The notes: generated by a model from the letters alone, not told the origin. Shown: positions 35,002 to 45,319, counted from the first letter of the stretch. The stretch is 64,000 bases of DNA from Siphonodentalium dalli (GCA_032622095.1 CP136064.1:131633129-131697128); one strand, 5' to 3'. Program-made: numbers and translations.

Positions 35002-35951
35002 AACACATACACAGATCTTTCAAAATATATAATAGATGAAGTCAGAGTCTCCAGAGTTATACCGGAACAAACACGTGTTTACGTCGTCTTGGGGGTCCAC
35101 GATGGGAGTCTGACTTCAATGCAATGTTATCGCTCGAAACACGTGTTTACTTCGTGTTGAGGTTCACGATGGGAGTCTGACAATTGTTATCGCTCGAAAT
35201 AGTACAACGGCTGGACAGATTGAGCTCAAACTTCCCATCTAGAGGTAAAATACCACGTACGATGTCGTCCACGCGTTTTCCAGAAGCTCCGAGCACCCGT
35301 ACTCCACTCCCAGTCATTAAAATCAGCTCAAACGGCACGGCCGGGGTTAATAACGTCATTATATATATATATGAAGTCAGAGTCTCCAGAGTTATACGGG
35401 AACAAACACGTGTTTACGTCGTCTTGGGGGTCCACGATGGGAGTCTGACTTCAATGCAATGTTATCGCTCGAAACACGTGTTTACTTCGTGTTGAGGTTC
35501 ACGATGGGAGTCTGACAATTGTTATCGCTCGAAATAGTACATTAGGACGGGTACGAAATGCATTTATCTCGATTAAAAAGGCAGATCTCGGAAACGGGTG
35601 GAGCTATCGACTTGAAAATTGCAATGTGAATGTATCTTGCGCCGGGTACAAATTTTATCGGGTCGCCGAGCCCATGCGACGCCCGTGCAGCGCATGCGCA
35701 GACGAGATATCGGAAACGGGTGGAGCTATCGACTTGAAATTTGCTATGTGAATGTATCTTGGGCCGGGTACAAATTTGATCGGGTCGCCGAGTCCGTGCG
35801 AAGCCAGCTTCGCGCATGCGCAGACCAGATCTCGGAAACGGGTGGAGCTACCGGGTACAATTTTTTCTTATTGAAACGCGTGGAGCTAAAAATAAAAAAA
35901 ATATATAAACAATGTTTCGGACAAGCCGCCGGTGGCGGGCTAACCTGCTAG
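33947..35951 (+). mobile_element. Type B Helitron unit 10 with a nested Helitron
   Basis: It is 2005 bp in total. Subtracting the 872-bp insertion at 34165-35036 leaves 1133 bp, the same as unit 7. The interruption is in the (AT)n stretch after 'ggttaataacgtcatt'. It ends CCGCC-GGT-GGCGG, CTAG (35948-35951). Confidence 0.75.
34165..35036 (-). mobile_element. Type C Helitron nested in unit 10, minus strand
   Basis: Read on the minus strand it starts TCTATTATATATTTTGAAAG and has a (TG)n tract. It carries 'ctcgaaaacgactaagcc', two 122-bp-like repeats and the stem CCCG-GACGAAGT-CGGG, then 'tcaccttCTAG'. It lies exactly between A (34164) and T (35037). Sister units have uninterrupted ATATATGAAGTC at this point. 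A relative is at 62481-63074. The open frames within it are not genes. Confidence 0.85.
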
Positions 35952-36894
35952 TACTATATATTTTGAGAACTCCGTATATATATGTGTGTATATGTGTACT
36001 TCATAGAATCGAAAAAGGCTGGTCGGATCGAGCTCAAATTTCGTATATAAGTTTAAAAACCCACGGACACCGTAGTTGTCGTGTTTTCAGAGCCCCCGTT
36101 CTCCAATCTCAGTCACAAAAAACGGTACTGCGGTGGTTAATCAAGTGATAATTTAATGAGCGTTTGTTTTTGACGCATCTCTATAAAGAGCGTGTGTTTA
36201 CCATTCAACGTTATTAGCATCTGCAGAGAGATATACGGGAACAATACTTTTGAGTGGTTTCCTATGCGGGGAGATTTATTGGATGCCATAGTACTCTTAC
36301 AATATGTATGACACTTAGGTCAGGGCTTAGGGGGGGGGGGTAGTTAGTGTGGATATAGGCATAATGCTTCTCAGAAATCCCGGTTACAAACCAACACTCA
36401 CAATTTCGTCTTTTGCATCAGATACCAACACCTCGACCGATCGGGACGAAACTTGGTACGTGAGTGTAGTTTGACCAGGTGGTCGTCCTTGTCGTATTGG
36501 CGAGCCCGTGCGACGCCCGTGTGGCGCATGCGCAGACGAGATCTCGGAAACGGGTGGAGCTATCGACTTGAAATTTGGTATGTGAATGTATCTTGCCCCG
36601 GATACGAATTGTATCGGGTCGCCGAGCCCGTGCGACGCCAGCTTCGCGCATGCGCAGACCATATATCGGAAACGGGTGGAGCTATCGACTTGAAATTTGG
36701 TTTTAGAATAGCCCGGACAACGTCGGGCTCAACAATTTTTCATCGGGTCAGTTCTTTCCGCCCGATGTACCTTAAATCTTTTAGGGACGGGTACCATAAT
36801 TTCTCTTGATTAAAAGGGCACAATTAACTCGTTGAAAAGCCAAAAAAATGTCATGTTTCTGATGAACGCCGCCAGTGGCGGGCTAACATGCTAG
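35952..36894 (+). mobile_element. Chimeric Helitron unit 11 (B/A/B)
   Basis: It follows the B/A chimera of unit 2 up to 'gcccggacaacgtcgggctc' (36711-36730). Instead of 'atcggCTAG' it then continues into type B sequence ('catcgggtcagttctttccgc') and ends with the B terminus, CTAG at 36891-36894. The A terminator was therefore bypassed or recombined. A run of 10 G lies near 36330. Confidence 0.7.
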
Positions 36895-37735
36895 TCTACT
36901 ATATATTTTGAGAACTCCGTATATATATGTGTGTATATGGCAGGTCGGATCGAGCTCAAATTTCGTATATAAGTGTAAAAACACACAGGATCGTCAACGT
37001 CGCACTTTGGACAAGCTCTGAGCACTCCTTGATCCTTAAAGTGCGACCTTCGTTTGGATACAATGGGTTTCGCTATCGATTCGCTCGCGACCCAAGAGGC
37101 GTAACTCGACATTTTTTATATCTATATGTATATTTTTATATCAATATTCACTTCAAACTGCTAAACCCGTTGAGCCAAAACTTGCTAATACCTCGCAAAA
37201 TATAGAATTTACATTTTCTGATATATTCATTTTTTGTTACGGCTGAAAATCTTAGTCTATTTCCGATACATTCATATTTTAAAACTATAAACTTACACCC
37301 CTCAATTCGTGCTAACTCACGCAGCTTATCTGGCTGCTGAAAGTTCAGTAAATACGAGGCATTGTGATACGTCCCCGAATCTGACGGGACTTCCACTGCC
37401 TTGTCCCTTGACCATCTCGTAAAGGTGGGGTCACCCCCAAGCCGTGAATGCCAACAACAACAACATTTTTGGCGAGAAAATAATTATTAAAAATTACTAA
37501 ATCCACACAATGCTATTTTCTCTTTACGGCAATGTGAGAATCTTCGGGTGGCCCCCAAGCCGTGAATGCCAACAACAACAACATTGTTGGCATACCTCTT
37601 TTAGGGACGGGTATCATAATTCCTCTTGATTAAAAAGACAGAATTAACTCATTGGAAAACAAAAAATGCGTGTTGTGTGATTCTTATGTCTGTCGTTCCT
37701 ATGAACGGGGAATTTTTCATCGGGTCAGTTTTTTC
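36895..37735 (+). mobile_element. Truncated type B Helitron unit 12
   Basis: It starts TCTACTATATATTTTGAGAA right after CTAG. The body includes 'cccccaagccgtgaatgcc' plus (CAA)n modules twice (about 37435 and 37552) and 'ttcctatgaacggggaat'. Similarity fades after 'tcagttttttccgc', and no hairpin or CTAG terminus is found. This ends the array. Confidence 0.65.
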
Positions 37736-38396
37736 CGCAACATGCTATTTATTCTATAAAGTAGCTGAGGAAATATCCCGATGTGGGTTGAAAATTTGGA
37801 GCATTAGCCTCGAAATCACAACTTATGAGTATTACGGTTCTATTTCAAGGAAATCACGGCTGCTTACATGATATTTATTCGAACGATTTCTGCACTTTGG
37901 GCTCATATAGTTGTTTGTAACAAACGTTTAAAAACTCGACAATGATTGTAGTGTATGTTATCTACTTAATCCAGCATGGACATTAAGAAATAAGAGTATA
38001 GCTATCTAGTATAACACAAGATTAGAATTACTTTAGTAAAATGTAACTGATTACTTTTCGATTACATCCGATTAATGTTTTTAGTTTCCAGCCATTTTGA
38101 TCCCATAGTAATAAATAATGAAATAACAAAATTAAAATATCAAATTTTATTTAATACAAACATCACTATATTATTTGTAAACAGGGAATGTTTGAACAAT
38201 TAAAACAAGCAAGAAATAAGCACATAAGTACACAAACATATTGGGAATAGACCATATTTTATGTGGATTTATTTCGTTAACATAGTTTTCATTTTGTTCT
38301 TGCCATCCAAAATATCATCGAGTGAAATGTTAATACGCTGGTATATGGTTAGCTGACTTTGTTTAATTGTTTATTTCTCTGGTTCCATTACAACAT
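37736..38396. other. Unassigned AT-rich DNA
   Basis: No gene, repeat or motif is recognised between the Helitron array and the LINE terminus. Confidence 0.4.
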
Positions 38397-38487
38397 TGTA
38401 AGCAAGTAAGTAAATATTTTATTATGGCATATCATCATAAAATGTGTTACACATATATAATTAAATAATAAACAATAATATGTCATA

Positions 38488-38529
38488 TGGTGGTGGCATG
38501 ACCATCTGGTCGTCTTCCTGCCGCCACCA
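38488..38529 (-). promoter_or_regulatory. LINE 3'-UTR stem-loop, copy 3
   Basis: On the element's strand TGGTGGCGGCA pairs with TGCCACCACCA with one mismatch. GGAAGAC forms the 5' bulge, and GACCA pairs with TGGTC around a 2-nt loop. The stem sequences are unrelated to those of copies 1 and 2, but the bulge is identical. Confidence 0.8.
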
Positions 38530-38914
38530 TTTGGAAATGGAAAATATGGACAAAAATATGGAAGATATACAAATTTATACAAAATTGGCATTTATGCAAA
38601 ATTGACATACTTGGTGGGGTTCAAATCATATAATATAATGAAATAATAATGACACGAGGCTTTGTGTGTGTCTGCGTTCTTTACAATTTGATTAAATTTT
38701 TTTAATCTTTAGCTATAAGGTTCAAAATAAAACTGTTCAAACTAGACAATGTTCTAATCAGTTTGCACCAAATAGTTAATATTTGCACTGAATATAGGCA
38801 CTCAACAACACAGAAGATAGGAAAAAAAAATATCTACATGCATATATACACATAAGCGCATACATACATGCATTTACATATATATATATATTCATCAGGC
38901 ACATCTTCTCATTT

Positions 38915-40882
38915 TTAAAAATTCATTTTACTAATGAGAGAAGGTCGTTTTATAGTTATAATTTCTTTCCTTATTGGAAGTTCAATTCCAAAAGTTAGAG
39001 TTAATTCTATCTTTTTAGTACAATCTGGACAAAACTTGTTTTTACACTTAATATTCGAAGAATAATTGTCAATAATTGATTTGGTAAATTTGTTCTTAAA
39101 GCCTGGCTTTGATTGGATATTCTGTAGAGTAACGTCAAGAGTGTTCCAAATTTTTGGAAATACATGGAGGGGTAGTTTTTCAGTGAATTTAATGCGAGCC
39201 CTTGTTTCCTGTATTTTTCCTGAGGACCTAGTACTCATACTCGGATGTTTATATATTCTAAAACTATTAACAAATGATTTGGGAACATTTACATATTTCC
39301 AGTCGTGCATAAATAGACATATCCGATGCATATACTCATCCTGCAGCTTCAAAATGTTATTAGATTTAAATAATGGTTCGGTGTGACTATTGTAGCGTTT
39401 TTTATTAATAGCTCGAATTGCCTTTTTCTGAAGTACAATAACTTGATTTTGAGTACTCGCATTTCCCCATAACTCAATTCCATAAAGAATGTGAGAATGT
39501 ACTAAGGTAAGATATAGCATTCTAAGACAATCGAAAGAAAGGAAATTTTTTACTCGATTTATAGCATAAAGAGAATTAGACATTTTCGCACAAACAGCTT
39601 TCACATGGTATTCAAATGTCAGATGTTCATCTATGTGAATACCTAAAAATTTGAAAGATTTTTCTTGACAATCGGATCCTATCCTTTCAATCGGCTGTTT
39701 ATTTATATTCAACATTCTATTTGCAACTAAATACGGGCCATTTATTGGTTGTATCACCATATATTTAGTCTTATTTGTATTTAATGATAGTTTGTTTGCT
39801 CTACACCAAGTACTCAATTTTTCAAGCTCTTTGTTGAAGTAGTCATACAAATAATCAAGGTTGTGATGTGAAGAATACACAGTTGTGTCATCAGCAAAGG
39901 ATAAAAGTGATAGGTTATTAGATCTGTGCATATCATTAACATAGACCAAAAAAAGAATCGGACCTGCAACAGATCCCTGGGGGACTCCACATGTAATTGG
40001 AAGTTTAGAAGAAACCATACCTTCCAGTTCCACACATTGGTATCTATTTGTCAGATAATTTCTAAACCACTCATTGGCTTTGCCTCTTATTCCATAAGAA
40101 TCGAGTTTATTTAGCAAAATTTCATGATTTATTGTGTCAAAAGCTTTGGAAAAATCAATAAATACAGATAGCGTACAATCTTTATCCTTCTTATCATTAT
40201 TCAAACCCACATCATAGAGTAGCTTCAAAATTGGATGAATTGTTGAATGATCTTTTCTAAACCCATATTGATTATGATAGACAGTATCATGTTTATTTAA
40301 AAAAACAACTAGTCTGTGACATACAATCTTTTCTAAGATTTTAGAAAAAATGGGCAGAATACTTATTGGGCGATAATTTCCCATTATCTTTTGGTCGCCT
40401 GATTTGAAGAGGGGTATAACTTTTGCTATCTTCATGTCTTCTGGAACAATTCCTGTTTCCATTGAGAGATTGAAAATATGACATACGGGTTGTGAAATTT
40501 CCGAGATAACTTTCTTCATAATGAAAGAGCTAAGACCATCTTTGTCAATGCTGTGCTTCCCTTTACTTAAGGAAACCGTTGTATGAATTTCTTCCGGTGT
40601 AGTGGGATGAAAAAAGATTGTTTCACTACAAGGTGTAGGTAAGTATGAAGAGTATTTGTTACAAGTTTGTGATATTTTCTCAGCCGCAGTAGCGCCAATG
40701 GTAGAAAAATATTCATTAAAGGCGTCAGCAGCTTCTTTCCTATTTCTACTTTCGACACCCCCAATAATGAATGACATGGGATATTCTAATTTTTTAGATC
40801 TTTGTTGCATTATCTCACCAATCAGTTTCCATGTTTTTTTCATATTATGTTTATATTCATTTATCATATTTTTATAGTACAA
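38915..40882 (-). CDS. LINE reverse transcriptase (655 codons from first Met)
   Basis: This is an RNA-dependent DNA polymerase of a non-LTR retrotransposon, which would copy its own RNA at a nicked chromosomal site. Visible RT blocks are KIAKVIPLFK (151-160), NYRPISILPIFSK (169-181), QYGFRKDHST (205-214) and FIDFSKAFDTINHEILL (241-257, with D243 and D249). CGVPQGSVAGP (298-308) and SFADDTT (328-334, D331 and D332) follow. The region after RT contains HSHILYGIELWGN (462-474), TEPLFKSNNI (501-510) and FPKIWN (575-580). A C-terminal cysteine cluster, CKNKFCPDC (613-621), lies near the end. All catalytic aspartates are intact and there is no frameshift. The open frame extends 35 codons upstream of the Met without a stop, so the true N-terminus, with the usual APE endonuclease, has been lost by 5' truncation. 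Retrotransposition by this copy alone is unlikely. The clade (Jockey/CR1-like) is inference. Confidence 0.92.
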   Translation of the reverse strand: MYYKNMINEYKHNMKKTWKLIGEIMQQRSKKLEYPMSFIIGGVESRNRKEAADAFNEYFSTIGATAAEKISQTCNKYSSYLPTPCSETIFFHPTTPEEIHTTVSLSKGKHSIDKDGLSSFIMKKVISEISQPVCHIFNLSMETGIVPEDMKIAKVIPLFKSGDQKIMGNYRPISILPIFSKILEKIVCHRLVVFLNKHDTVYHNQYGFRKDHSTIHPILKLLYDVGLNNDKKDKDCTLSVFIDFSKAFDTINHEILLNKLDSYGIRGKANEWFRNYLTNRYQCVELEGMVSSKLPITCGVPQGSVAGPILFLVYVNDMHRSNNLSLLSFADDTTVYSSHHNLDYLYDYFNKELEKLSTWCRANKLSLNTNKTKYMVIQPINGPYLVANRMLNINKQPIERIGSDCQEKSFKFLGIHIDEHLTFEYHVKAVCAKMSNSLYAINRVKNFLSFDCLRMLYLTLVHSHILYGIELWGNASTQNQVIVLQKKAIRAINKKRYNSHTEPLFKSNNILKLQDEYMHRICLFMHDWKYVNVPKSFVNSFRIYKHPSMSTRSSGKIQETRARIKFTEKLPLHVFPKIWNTLDVTLQNIQSKPGFKNKFTKSIIDNYSSNIKCKNKFCPDCTKKIELTLTFGIELPIRKEIITIKRPSLISKMNF

Positions 40883-40986
40883 GGTCTTACTTGCTCGTTT
40901 TATTTTATTAAAAAGTTTACAAAATTCTTTGTATTCTGTTACATTAGATACATTGAGATGACTATGTATAGATGATGCATTTATCT

Positions 40987-42616
40987 AAATAACCAAATTG
41001 TACAAGTAAGCCCAAAATAGAGTTAAAAAGAACTTTCATTACAAACTGTTTACCGGAAATCGACTGCACGGCTAAATCGACTCGAACTCACTTTATCATT
41101 CATACTGCTACATATGCAATGACAATTGTGTGCAAAATTAAATTAAAAAATGTGTTTTGGAAATTAGTGCATTAAATTATATATATGTATATATATACAT
41201 GTAGGGATCCCCGGTGGCTCAGTCAGTAAGGATTATGATGTAATAGACTGCCAAGAAGTGACGTGTTCCCAAGTAAATAGAGATTACACAGGGTGTCGTA
41301 TGGTGGCGCACATGACATCCAAATTCAGTTGACCGCCGTCCATTTTGGATCGGGTGGGGTTTGTGGTGAATATTTAGGGTGGCTGGGGGCACGTTAGAGC
41401 ACCCGTTGTTTGACCTAAATATATAAAGGAACCGAGAAATGGCATGTATCACCTATTTGAAGCCCACGTTTTTTCGTATAAGTTGAATACAAGCTGAAAA
41501 TGCGGCTTTTTGAAAGTGGTGGCCATTTGGAAAACAAGTGGCGGCCTTGGTTTGTTGGGGAAAAACAGTCATTCATGCCAAATTACATGCTTTGCGTCAC
41601 AATAAACTGAACGATTCTGTTACTACTGTTGACACATACTTATATATATAAGAATGATGTGTAAGTTAGTGTAACTCACCGAATTGATCATAAGTGGTGT
41701 AAAATCAACATAATGCATATTTTGTAGTGTTTACTTTGTTATTTTCACGAATCCTTCCAAATAATAGTCATAGTATTTCCCGTACAGAACCGATTAAATT
41801 GGGAGAGAACCGACTCGATCGAGATATATCACAATTTGAGGTGTTCGTCGTTGTTATGACTCGCAAAATGGGATTTTCATTTTGTTTACATTATTTGGGA
41901 CAACAGATTATTAGGGGAATGGAAACATTAATCGCAATCTAGATTGCTCAAAAATTTCGTTTTAACTGTCAAGAACTCTGGAAAAACACAGGGGCCTGTA
42001 ACGCGCTCCGCTGTCCGCCCCCCTTTTGCGCTGCCCATATACGCCGCTGCTATATACGCGCCTGCTTCACGCTAATGGTATAATAATAGCACAAGGGTAA
42101 CTGTAGAAATTCACCTTTTTACCATCACTCGCCGATCGATCAAATATAGATCATTCACACCAGTAATGCCACAGATATAACCACGGATGTATCGGCGAAG
42201 AATTCATCTTTCAATCAATACCACAAACTCCCATCAAAACCATTCATATACATAGCATTTGATAATTTTTTAACCACCGAATATTGTCTCCGAAGACCGT
42301 AAATTTTCATTTTGATCCGGCTCAGAACAAAATGTCCGAAATCTTCCTATAACTTCACCCCCGCGCGGCTCACTATAATTAAAAATCGGCCAAACGATCA
42401 ACTAAACGTTTAGCGCTCAGTGATTTCTTGTCGGCTAATAATTTATTTACTCATACAAATCAACAGATCGTCAGTAAACAATTTCTATAGAGGAGAAATC
42501 TGTCGATAATTGCAACTTTAAAAAAAAAATTGGTCAAGTCACAAAGTTCCTATAGCCAATACAGCCAATCACCGCTCAGTGTTTGAATCGAGGTCAGGTC
42601 ATAATGAATATTAAAA
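40987..42616. other. Unassigned DNA containing a SINE-like patch
   Basis: There is no gene. A tRNA-like A-box is annotated separately at 41204. 41300-41410 carries 'ccattttggatcggg', related in reverse to repeats at 47190-47390. 42000-42070 is locally GC-rich ('ttttgcgctgcccatatacgc'). Confidence 0.35.
41204..41460 (+). repeat. Possible tRNA-derived SINE fragment
   Basis: 'ggatccccggtggctcagtc' contains TGGCTCAGTCAGTAAGG (41215-41231), close to a pol III A-box (TRGCNNAGYNGG). A B-box at the expected distance is poor ('gtgttcccaagt'). No poly(A) or short-repeat tail was delimited. It cannot be a functional tRNA because it does not fold into a full cloverleaf. Confidence 0.3.
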
Positions 42617-43094
42617 TGATCTTTATTGCAATCGACGTGGCTAAACGACTAGCCCCATGCGTCCGAAATGCAATTATCTCGATTAAAAAGGCAGAATTGA
42701 TATAAGAAGCGTTTGTTTACAATTCAACGCAACCTTATCGCTCGAAATATTATGCAGAGAGATTTCACGACGGGATTAATTGACTGTCCGCTCTTTTCGG
42801 GGACTACGGGGAAGTTTAGGACGGGTACCATGAATTAACTCATTGAAAAACAAAGAATGCGTTGTCTGTCGTTCTTAGGAAGGGGGGATTTCATCGGGTC
42901 AATTAGAATAAAAATTAAATAAATATAAAAAAAATTCAAAAAAACATAAATTAAATTTAAAAAACATTAAATTAATATTAAAAAAAATATAAAATTATAT
43001 ATTAAAATTAAAAAAAATATATAAATAATTGTTTTTTTTTTTTTTAAATGTCATGTTTCTGACCAACCACGCCAGTGGCGGGCTAACCTGCTAG
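42617..43094 (+). mobile_element. 5'-truncated type B Helitron (second array, unit 1)
   Basis: It begins inside the type B body ('ctttattgcaatcgacgtgg') without a 5' start. It passes through 'cgttcttaggaaggggggat' and the AT-rich module and ends with CGCC-AGT-GGCG, 'ggctaacctg', CTAG (43091-43094). Confidence 0.75.
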
Positions 43095-43908
43095 TCTACT
43101 ATATATTTTGAGACTTCCGTATATATGTGTGTATATATGTGTGTATATATGTGGGTACTTCATAGAATCGAAAACGCGTGTACAGATTGAGCTCAAATTT
43201 CGTATATAAGTGTAAAATCCACGGACACCGTCGTGTTCGCGTTTTGGAGAAGCTTAGAGCACCTCTTCTCCATTCCCAATCATCAAAATCACCGCAAACG
43301 CAACTTCGGTGGTTAAGGCATCAACGATCTTTATATTGACCATATTCGGAGGTGTTAAGGATTAACGCTCTTTATTGCAATGGACGTGGCTAAACGAATG
43401 ACCCCATGCGTCCGAAATACGGATGCGCGACGAAATGCAATTATCTCGATTAAAAAGGCAGAATTGATCTAATCAGCGTTTGTTTACAATTCAACGCAAC
43501 GCTATCGCTCGAAATATTATGCAGAGAGAGTTCACGACGGGACAAACAATGCGTTGTATGTCGTTCCTATAGGAAGGGGGGATTTCATCGGGTCAATTCG
43601 GGGACTAATCTAGGAACGGGGATGTTTAGGACGGGTACCATGAATTATCTCATTGAAAAACAAACAATGCGTTGTCTGTCGTTCCTAGGAAGGGGGGATT
43701 TCATTGGGTCAATTTTTCCGCCAGAAACAAAAAATTCATTTAAAAAATTAATTAAAACAATTTAAAATTAAAAACATTTAAAAATAATTAATTAAATTTT
43801 AAAAAACATTAAATTAATATTAAAAAATTCCAAAAAAATAAAAACAAAATAATTTAAAAAAATGTCATGTTTCTGACCAACCACGCCAGTGGCGGGCTAA
43901 CCTGCTAG
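43095..43908 (+). mobile_element. Type B Helitron (second array, unit 2)
   Basis: It starts TCTACTATATATTTTGAGAC directly at the preceding CTAG. The body duplicates 'cgttgtctgtcgttcctagg' as at 13872-14005. The AT-rich module is followed by the CGCC/GGCG hairpin and CTAG (43905-43908). It is the closest full-length relative of the capturing element at 18146. Confidence 0.75.
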
Positions 43909-44719
43909 TCTCCTATATATTTTGAGAACTACGTATATATATAAATATATGTGTCCTCTATAGAATCTAAAACGGCTGGCTCGATTGAGCTCAAACTTCC
44001 CATCTAATGGTAAAATCCCACGGGAATCGTCTTCGCGGCGTTTTGGAGAAGCCCTGAGTACTCATTCTCCACTCTCAGTCATCAAAATCACCGTCCTCGG
44101 CACTGCGGGGGTTAAGGCAATCACGCTCTTTATATTGATCAAATTTGGCGTTGTTAACCGAGTAACGCTCTTTATTGCCATCGGCGTTGCTAAACGGTCA
44201 CCCTATGCGTACGAATGCGTACGCACCGGAACCGGAATGCATTTATCTTGATTAAAAAGGCAGAATTAACTCATTGGAAAACAACAAATGCGTGTCGTGT
44301 GATTCTTATGTCTGTCGTTCCTATGAACGGGGGAGATTTTCATCGAAACATACATCTTTTAGGGACGGGTACCATAATTTCTCTTGATTAAAAAGGCAGA
44401 ATTAACTCATTGAAAAACAAAAAATGCGTGTTGTGTGATTCTTATGTCTGTCGTTCTTAGGGAGGGGGGAGAATTTCATCGGGTTAGTTTTTCCGCCCTA
44501 GGGACGGGTACCATCATTTCTCTTGACCTTAAAAATGATAAATTCAAGGTCAAATCGGGTCAAATTAAAAAACAAAAAATTAAATTGAAAAATTAAAAAT
44601 TAAAATTAACTCATTGAAAAACAAAAAAAATCGGGTAAAATTGAAAACAAAAAATTAAATTAATGAAAAACAAAAATATGTTTCTGACAATTGCCGCCAG
44701 TGGCGGGCTAACCTGCTAG
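43909..44719 (+). mobile_element. Type B Helitron (second array, unit 3)
   Basis: It starts TCTCCTATATATTTTGAGAA, followed by a diverged body ('aacggctggctcgattgagc') and two 'gtctgtcgttc' modules. It contains 'attcaaggtcaaatcgggtc' near 44543, a type C feature, so it may be mosaic. The hairpin CCGCC-AGT-GGCGG and CTAG (44716-44719) end it. Confidence 0.7.
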
Positions 44720-45319
44720 ACTATTATATATTTTTGGAAGATCTGTTTGTGTGTTTGTGTGTGTGTGTAATCGATGAACTCGAAAACGGCCGACCCGATT
44801 TCAATGAAACTTGGTATGTGGGGGTATTTTCGGCCGGGGGGGGGGGGGACACAGGCCTATTGATTTGCCCGTGCGACGTTACCTTGACCTTGAACTCGGG
44901 GTCATTTCAAGGTCAAACGCCCGAATATCACGGGATTTCGATGAAACTTGGTATGTGGGGGTACTTTCGTATGGGGAGTCTCATAATCATATTCATTTGC
45001 CCGTGCGACGTGACATTGACCTTGAAATCGGGTCAATTCAAGGTCAAATCGCCAATTTTGATGGTATTTCGACGAAATTTTATACATAGGGTTACTTTTG
45101 TCCACTTGGTGTTTCGTGACCCTGACCTGACCTTGACCTTCAAAATGATCAATTCAAGGTCAAATCGGGTAAAACCGGATGGATTTCGACGGGTAATTTT
45201 GTCGGGTACTTTTGTTCGGGCAGTGTTTCGGACGAGTCAAATCGTGACCCCACTTGACATTGGCCTTCAAAATAGACAATTCAAGGTCAAAGCCCGGACG
45301 AAGTCGGGTCACCTTCTAG
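44720..45319 (+). mobile_element. Type C Helitron (second array, unit 4)
   Basis: It starts ACTATTATATATTTTTGGAA (first T changed to A) directly after CTAG, with a (TG)n tract and 'ctcgaaaacggccgacccga'. About four ~120-130-bp repeats carry 'gatgaaacttggtatgtggg' and TCAAGGTCA. The stem CCCG-GACGAAGT-CGGG, 'tcacctt' and CTAG (45316-45319) end it, followed by T. The 217-codon open frame at 44734-45387 is repeat-derived and runs past the element end, so I do not call it a gene. Confidence 0.8.

Larger units (their letters stand above)
38397..40986 (-). mobile_element. LINE with intact reverse transcriptase, minus strand
   Basis: The 3' terminus is at the low-coordinate end, with an ACTT-type short repeat tail (about 38397-38413) and AATAAA-like sequence. 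The stem-loop lies at 38488-38529. The frame is open back to a stop near 40987, where the element appears 5'-truncated: no endonuclease domain is present. It shares RT, C-terminal motif and 3' stem-loop architecture with the LINEs at 8298-12056. Low decay suggests a younger insertion. No clear target duplication was identified. Confidence 0.9.

Noticed and set aside
21354-36651. Dozens of similar 75-170-codon open frames (MREAGVARARR..., MLCECILPR..., MTLLTPAVPFEL...) that look like a protein family
   Set aside because: They occur on both strands in the same place and recur only because the Helitron units repeat. The 122-bp period is not a multiple of three, so the frame shifts at each copy, and frames run across element boundaries.
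21282-37735. CRISPR-like array
   Set aside because: Repeats are long Helitron units with no short uniform repeat/spacer pattern, in a eukaryotic context without cas genes.
38915-40882. Host telomerase or domesticated reverse transcriptase
   Set aside because: RT blocks, C-terminal region and 3' UTR match the adjacent broken LINE copies, and the element has a LINE 3' tail.
41204-41290. A true tRNA gene
   Set aside because: It has an A-box-like match, but no convincing B-box, anticodon arm or acceptor pairing. At most a SINE remnant.
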